Source: CAWGUU01 sp963825765
Lineage (GTDB): Bacteria; Actinomycetota; Acidimicrobiia; Acidimicrobiales; AC-14
Length of the DNA: 64,000 bases
Assembly: GCA_963825765.1 (NCBI GenBank)
Contig: CAWGUU010000002.1
Location: forward strand, 59,496-123,495
Direction: 5' to 3'
Of the stretch, positions 59,989 to 64,000 are shown in pieces. A program made the translations under genes and the position numbers. Each line of letters begins with the position of its first letter. Within the stretch, counting starts at the first letter, position 1. Below the pieces are notes generated by a model. That model worked only from the letters and a program-made list of their open reading frames with translations. It searched no databases and had not been told where the DNA came from.

Positions 59989-61515
59989 ATGCCGGTGACC
60001 GAACATGCGGTGGTGATCGCAGGAGGCGGGCCGACCGGGCTGATGCTGGCGGCCGAGCTGGCGTTGGCGGGGATCGACGTCGTCATCGTCGAACGACGCG
60101 CCAGCCAGGAGCTCGACGGCTCGCGGGCCGGGGGTCTTCACGCCCGCACCATCGAGGTGCTCGATCAGCGTGGCGTCGCCGAACGATTCCTCTCCGCAGG
60201 GCAGGTCCATCCATTCGTGGGCTACGCCGGGACCTTCTTGGACATCAGCGACTTCCCCACCCGCCACAACTACATCCTTGGGCTCTGGCAGAGCCACATC
60301 GAGCGCATCCTGGCCGGCTGGGTCGAAGAGCTCGGAGTTCCGATCCTTCACGGCTGCGAGGTGGTGGGCTTGGCGCAGGACGACACCGGCGTCGACGTCG
60401 AGCTGTCCAGCGACACGTCGCTGCGAGCGGAGTACCTCGTCGGGTGCGACGGAGGACGCAGCCTGATCCGCAAGGCGGCCGGCATCGGCTTCCCCGGGTG
60501 GGACCCGACGACCAGCTTCCTGATCGCCGAGGTCGAGATGGACGAGGAGCCGGAGATCGGCATGCGCCCAGAGGGTGGCGGCCTCGGTCCCGTCAATCCG
60601 GCGACGGGCGGAGGGCCGTACCGGGTCGTACTGCTCGAGAAGCACGTCGAGCACACCCGCGAGCCCACCATGGAGGACCTCAGCGAGGTGCTCATCGCCG
60701 CCTACGGGACGGACTACGGGGTGCACAGCCCCACCTGGATCTCCCGGTTCACCGACATGACCCGGCAGGCGGCGTCCTACCGCGAGGGACGGGTGCTGCT
60801 CGCAGGCGACGCCGCCCACATCCATGGCCCGCAAGGCGGACAGGGCCTCAATACGGGCGTGCAGGATGCCGTGAACCTGGGATGGAAGCTGGCTCAGGTG
60901 GTCAACAAGACGTCACCCGAGAGCCTCCTGGACACCTACCACGCCGAACGGCATCCGGTCGGTGCCCGGGTGTTGCACAACACCATGGCGCAGGTCGCGC
61001 TCAGCCGCATCGACGAGCGCAGCCGGGCCCTCCGCGACACCGTGATGGAACAGCTGGGCATGGACGAGCCGCGCCGGCGCATCGTGGGGATGATCTCGGG
61101 TCTCGACATCCACTACGACCTCGGGGAGGGGCACCCGCTACTGGGGCGGCGCATGCCCGACCTCGACTTGGAGACGGCGGACGGTCCCACGCTCGTGTCC
61201 ACCCTGCTGCACGACGCCCGGCCGGTGCTCCTCAACCTCGGTGAACCCGGCGGATTCGACATTTCTCCTTGGGCGAACCGAGTCCGGTCGGTCGAGGCCC
61301 GGCACGACGGCGTGTGGGAGCTCCCGGTCCTTGGCGAGATCGCTGCGCCCCCGGCCGTGGTGATCCGACCCGACGGGCACGTTGCCTGGGCAGGAGACCT
61401 CACCGACCCAGAGCTGCCTCGAGCGCTTGCGACCTGGTTCGGAGCGGCCGACGCCCGGCGTTTTGGTCGCGCAAGACCCGGCTATTACCCGGAATCGCGC
61501 GAGCAGAAATCCTGA
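59989..61515 (+). CDS. FAD-dependent aromatic monooxygenase (PheA/TfdB type)
   Basis: A 508-residue class A flavoprotein hydroxylase: GxGxxG in VIAGGGPTGLMLAAELA, YLVGCDGGRSLIRKAAGI (DG motif), LLAGDAAHIHGPQGGQGLNTG (GD motif) and a C-terminal thioredoxin-like domain. The type includes rifampicin and polyketide hydroxylases. The start is ATG 59989. The last 16 residues come from a dispersed repeat (61467-61508), so the native C-terminus may have been altered. Substrate unknown. Confidence 0.9.
   Translation: MPVTEHAVVIAGGGPTGLMLAAELALAGIDVVIVERRASQELDGSRAGGLHARTIEVLDQRGVAERFLSAGQVHPFVGYAGTFLDISDFPTRHNYILGLWQSHIERILAGWVEELGVPILHGCEVVGLAQDDTGVDVELSSDTSLRAEYLVGCDGGRSLIRKAAGIGFPGWDPTTSFLIAEVEMDEEPEIGMRPEGGGLGPVNPATGGGPYRVVLLEKHVEHTREPTMEDLSEVLIAAYGTDYGVHSPTWISRFTDMTRQAASYREGRVLLAGDAAHIHGPQGGQGLNTGVQDAVNLGWKLAQVVNKTSPESLLDTYHAERHPVGARVLHNTMAQVALSRIDERSRALRDTVMEQLGMDEPRRRIVGMISGLDIHYDLGEGHPLLGRRMPDLDLETADGPTLVSTLLHDARPVLLNLGEPGGFDISPWANRVRSVEARHDGVWELPVLGEIAAPPAVVIRPDGHVAWAGDLTDPELPRALATWFGAADARRFGRARPGYYPESREQKS
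61467..61508 (+). repeat. Dispersed element, copy 2, in the 3' end of the monooxygenase gene
   Basis: 33 of 42 bases match 46684-46725, including a 12-base perfect core GCGCGAGCAGAA. It forms the final codons and lies just before the stop. Confidence 0.6.
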
Positions 61516-61577
61516 AGACGCGGCCTGGCGGTACGATTCAGCCGATAGCGGCGAGCTCCGCCTGGAAGGTGGTCACG

Positions 61578-62702
61578 ATGGGAACCGGAATCTCCTCGAG
61601 AAACCCGAACGTTCGCCGCCGCGCTCGGCGCTTCGGGCGCGTGCTCGCCGTCGCCGGTGTGCTGGCCGCCCTCGTACCGAGCCTCGTGGTCCTGACGGCC
61701 GGCCCCGCCGCGGCGACCGCGCAGACGTTCACGGTCACCATGTCGGGCCTCCAGGAGGTGCCGGCCAATGCCTCGACCGCCACGGGCTTGGCGTCGGTGA
61801 ACCTGAATGCGGCCGAGACCACCATCACCGTCAACGCCAGCTGGACCGGCCTGAGTTCCAACGCCACCGCCGGCCACATCCATGGGCCCGCCGCACCCGG
61901 GGTCAATGCGGCCGTCATCTTCCCGTTCGCCGGCGTGCCGGCCGCGACGAGCGGGAGCATTCCGGCCCAGGTCTTCGCCATCACCGCCGCCCAGGTCGCG
62001 GACCTCAAGGCCGGGCTGTACTACGTCAACATCCACAACGCCACCTTCCCGGGCGGTGAGATCCGCGCCCAGCTCACCCCGACGAAGCTGTACACCGTGA
62101 CCCTCTCGGGCGCGCAGGAGGTACCGCCCAACGGCTCGCCCGGCACCGGGACCGGGTCGGTCGAGCTCAACGGGGCCGAGACGCTCATCGCCGCCCGGCT
62201 GAGCTGGTCGGGTCTGACCAGCAACGCCTCGGCCGCCCACATCCACGGGCCTGCCGGCCCGGGCGTGAACGCGGGCATCCTGTTCGGGTTCACCGGCGTG
62301 CCGGCCGCGACGGCCGGGAGCATCCCGACCCAGGTCTTCGCCATCAGCGCCGCCCAAGTGGCGCAGCTCAAAGCTGGGCAGTTCTACTTCAACGTCCACT
62401 CCGTCACCCTCCCGGGCGGTGAGATCCGGGGACAGATCGTCGACACGGTCACGCCCACCTGCAGTTACACGGTCGTCGCCGGGAATCCGAAGCGCATCGA
62501 CTTCACGGTGCTGGACGCCGGCGGAGGCCTGTCCTCGATCACCGTGACCACTGCAGTGAACGTCACCGTCTCGCCGATCGTCTTCACTCCCGGCACCAAC
62601 GCGCCGGTTGCGTTCTCCGCGACGAAGGTGAACCAGGCCCAAGCCGCCCAGGTCGCGGTCGTGCTCACCGACGCGGCCGGCAACCAGTCGTCCTGCATCT
62701 GA
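61578..62702 (+). CDS. Secreted protein with two CHRD domains
   Basis: A 374-residue protein with an N-terminal export signal (GVLAALVPSLVVLTAGPAAA, cleavage near AATA), then two CHRD (chordin-like) domains: SGLQEVPAN...GHIHGPAAPGVNA and SGAQEVPPN...AHIHGPAGPGVNA, and a ~90-residue C-terminal domain with two Cys. CHRD domains occur in secreted actinobacterial proteins of unknown role. It starts at ATG 61578 after a GGAAGGTGG ribosome binding site. Confidence 0.88.
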   Translation: MGTGISSRNPNVRRRARRFGRVLAVAGVLAALVPSLVVLTAGPAAATAQTFTVTMSGLQEVPANASTATGLASVNLNAAETTITVNASWTGLSSNATAGHIHGPAAPGVNAAVIFPFAGVPAATSGSIPAQVFAITAAQVADLKAGLYYVNIHNATFPGGEIRAQLTPTKLYTVTLSGAQEVPPNGSPGTGTGSVELNGAETLIAARLSWSGLTSNASAAHIHGPAGPGVNAGILFGFTGVPAATAGSIPTQVFAISAAQVAQLKAGQFYFNVHSVTLPGGEIRGQIVDTVTPTCSYTVVAGNPKRIDFTVLDAGGGLSSITVTTAVNVTVSPIVFTPGTNAPVAFSATKVNQAQAAQVAVVLTDAAGNQSSCI

Positions 62703-62846
62703 GGCGAACCGACCGGTTAATGGCGAAGTCGCGCCCGTCAGCACACAGAGAATAACCCCGACCGTCGCCGGACTTCTCATGCACGATCGCGGCTAACTAG
62801 CCTGCCGCAAAGAGTCGAGCAGCGGCTCAATGACGGGGGGCACGAA

Positions 62847-64000
62847 ATGGATTGGTCACCGCTCGACGACGTCATCTCTCGGCGGAGGTTCCTCCAGGGG
62901 CTTGGACTGGTGGGCGGGGCGGCAACCATTGCCCTCAACGCCCCATTGCGGGCGCTCGCCGCCATGGGGAACAGTCAGGACAAGCTGAAGGTCATCGTGG
63001 TAGGCGCCGGCCTCGCCGGGCTGTGCTCGGCCTACGAACTGGAGCAGCGTGGCCACGAGGTGGTGATCCTGGAGGCCAACCCCTCCCGCATCGGCGGACG
63101 GGTGTACACCCACCATTTCAAGGACGGCAGCTACGGCGAGTTCGGGGCCATGCGAATCCCCGAAACCCACTCGCTGACCCGCCATTACATGTCGCTGTTC
63201 CAGCTCCCACTGCGCCCGTTCGTACAGTCCAACGGCGACGCCTTCTACTACGCGCGGGACACAAGGTCCGCAACAAGGATGTAAAACAGCTGAACCAGTA
63301 CTACGACCTGGCGCCCGCCGAGCAGGGGAAGGGACCGGGCGATTTCTGGCACGACGCCATCCTGAGCATCCTGGAGCAGATGAGCCCGGAGGAGCTGGCG
63401 GACCTGAGCAGCCCGATGTTCCAGACCGCCGCGGTGCAAGCGTTCGACCGGCTCTCGCTGCGCGAGGTCCTGATGCGGGCGGGTCTCTCGGACGAGGCCA
63501 TCGAGCTGGTGGCTGTGCTCTGGGCCTACGAGCCGACACTCACCAACGCCGTCACCGAGGTCCTCCGTACGGAGCACCAGGGAACCTGGGGCCACGGCAT
63601 GGACGAGCTCGTAGGCGGAATGGAGCGTTTTCCTTTCGCCTTCGCCGACCACCTCAAGGCCAAGCCCACGCTCGGCGCCGAGGTGGTGCGCATCGAACGA
63701 CAAGGGGCGGAGCGCGCCGCGGCCGTCTACGTCGACCACAGCGATGGCAATCGGGAGCGGAGAGTCGAGGGCGACGCCCTGATCTGCACCGTGCCCCTGG
63801 GCATCATGAGAAAGATCGAGTTTACCCCCGCGCTGTCCGGACCGAAGGCCCGGGCCACCCGCCAGGTGACGTACGACTCGAGCACCAAGGTGCTCTTCAG
63901 ACCTCTCGACGCTTCTGGGAGATCGACGACAACATCTACGGCGGCGGGACCTACATCGACCTCCCGACCGCGATCACCTACTACCCCGCCAACAACGCCG
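62847..64000 (+). CDS. Tat-exported flavin amine oxidase, two frameshifts, 3' end outside window
   Basis: The N-terminus has SRRRFLQGLG, a twin-arginine signal with a hydrophobic h-region (GLVGGAATIAL). An FAD-binding GxGxxG (VVGAGLAGLCSAYEL) is followed by GGRVYTHHF and the ARGH... amine-oxidase core. The first frame stops at 63284; a missing G in the G run at 63256-63258 would restore GHKVRNKDVKQLNQ. A second break near 63899-63901, again a missing G, restores TSRRFWEIDDN. Flavin monoamine oxidases/L-amino acid oxidases have this fold. Probably sequencing or assembly indels, but a pseudogene is possible. Reading is open at the window end. Confidence 0.82.

Noticed and set aside
61467..61508. 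Calling the dispersed repeat an insertion sequence
   Set aside because: Only 42 bp, no transposase gene, and no target-site duplication visible; kept as a repeat.
62847..64000. Idea that the Tat-exported amine oxidase is the VioA partner of the split VioB pair at 21-24 kb
   Set aside because: Over 39 kb apart, a different strand context and export signal; nothing but family resemblance links them.

Overview
The window is about 70% GC. It has dense, short-spaced operons with frequent 4-bp ATGA/GTGA/TTGA overlaps, a complete menaquinone pathway, TreY-TreZ, DUF2510, DUF574 and Lsr2-type domains, and a mycobacterial-style SufE/rhodanese pair. This points to an Actinomycetota chromosome. An Acidimicrobiia-like lineage is my inference and cannot be proven from this sequence alone. 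I saw no rRNA, tRNA, CRISPR array, transposase or phage gene.

Layout. 1-1.2 kb: the end of a radical SAM gene. 1.2-2 kb: a lower-GC stretch with weak ORFs. 2-12.7 kb: the classical menaquinone pathway (menE; menB-menA-menC; menH; menD; then merR-menG-menF with a cupin and an O-methyltransferase on the minus strand). 12.7-16.5 kb: SufE and rhodanese, an anti-sigma-type kinase, an ATP-dependent DNA ligase and a divergent HicB/HicA pair. 16.6-21 kb: treY-treZ. 21-24 kb: two overlapping genes that together look like a split VioB. 24-27 kb: a VOC protein, a Kef-type antiporter, an ECF sigma factor with its zinc anti-sigma factor, and MsrB. 27-32.7 kb: a DUF2510 membrane protein, DUF899, a broken DUF6069 gene, a PurN-like formyltransferase, a DUF574 methyltransferase and an FGGY kinase. 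32.8-37.3 kb: a TPR-CHAT protease diverging from a subtilase that carries eight SVHPTP repeats. 37.5-43.3 kb: a five-gene oligopeptide ABC transporter. 43.4-44.8 kb: a TasA/CalY-like protein with its SipW-type signal peptidase. 44.5-49.6 kb: MarR-DUF3224, ERCC4-Lsr2, a molybdopterin oxidoreductase with a flavin reductase, DUF6629 and a NUDIX regulator. 49.7-51.6 kb: SPFH and NAD-kinase-like genes. 51.6-58 kb: a TetR regulon, a two-component system and a LolA-like/ABC exporter operon. 58-64 kb: a TolB/FG-GAP-type secreted protein, an FAD monooxygenase, a double-CHRD protein and a Tat-exported flavin amine oxidase cut off by the window end.

The strongest candidates for something new are: (1) the TPR-CHAT protease facing the SVHPTP-repeat subtilase; (2) the split VioB-like pair with no visible indole pathway around it; (3) the NUDIX-regulator / SPFH / NAD-kinase-like module with two matching palindromes in the shared promoter. 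The window also holds several self-consistent regulatory sites, two families of dispersed hairpins, and three single-base indels in or beside G residues that break otherwise intact genes and may be assembly errors.
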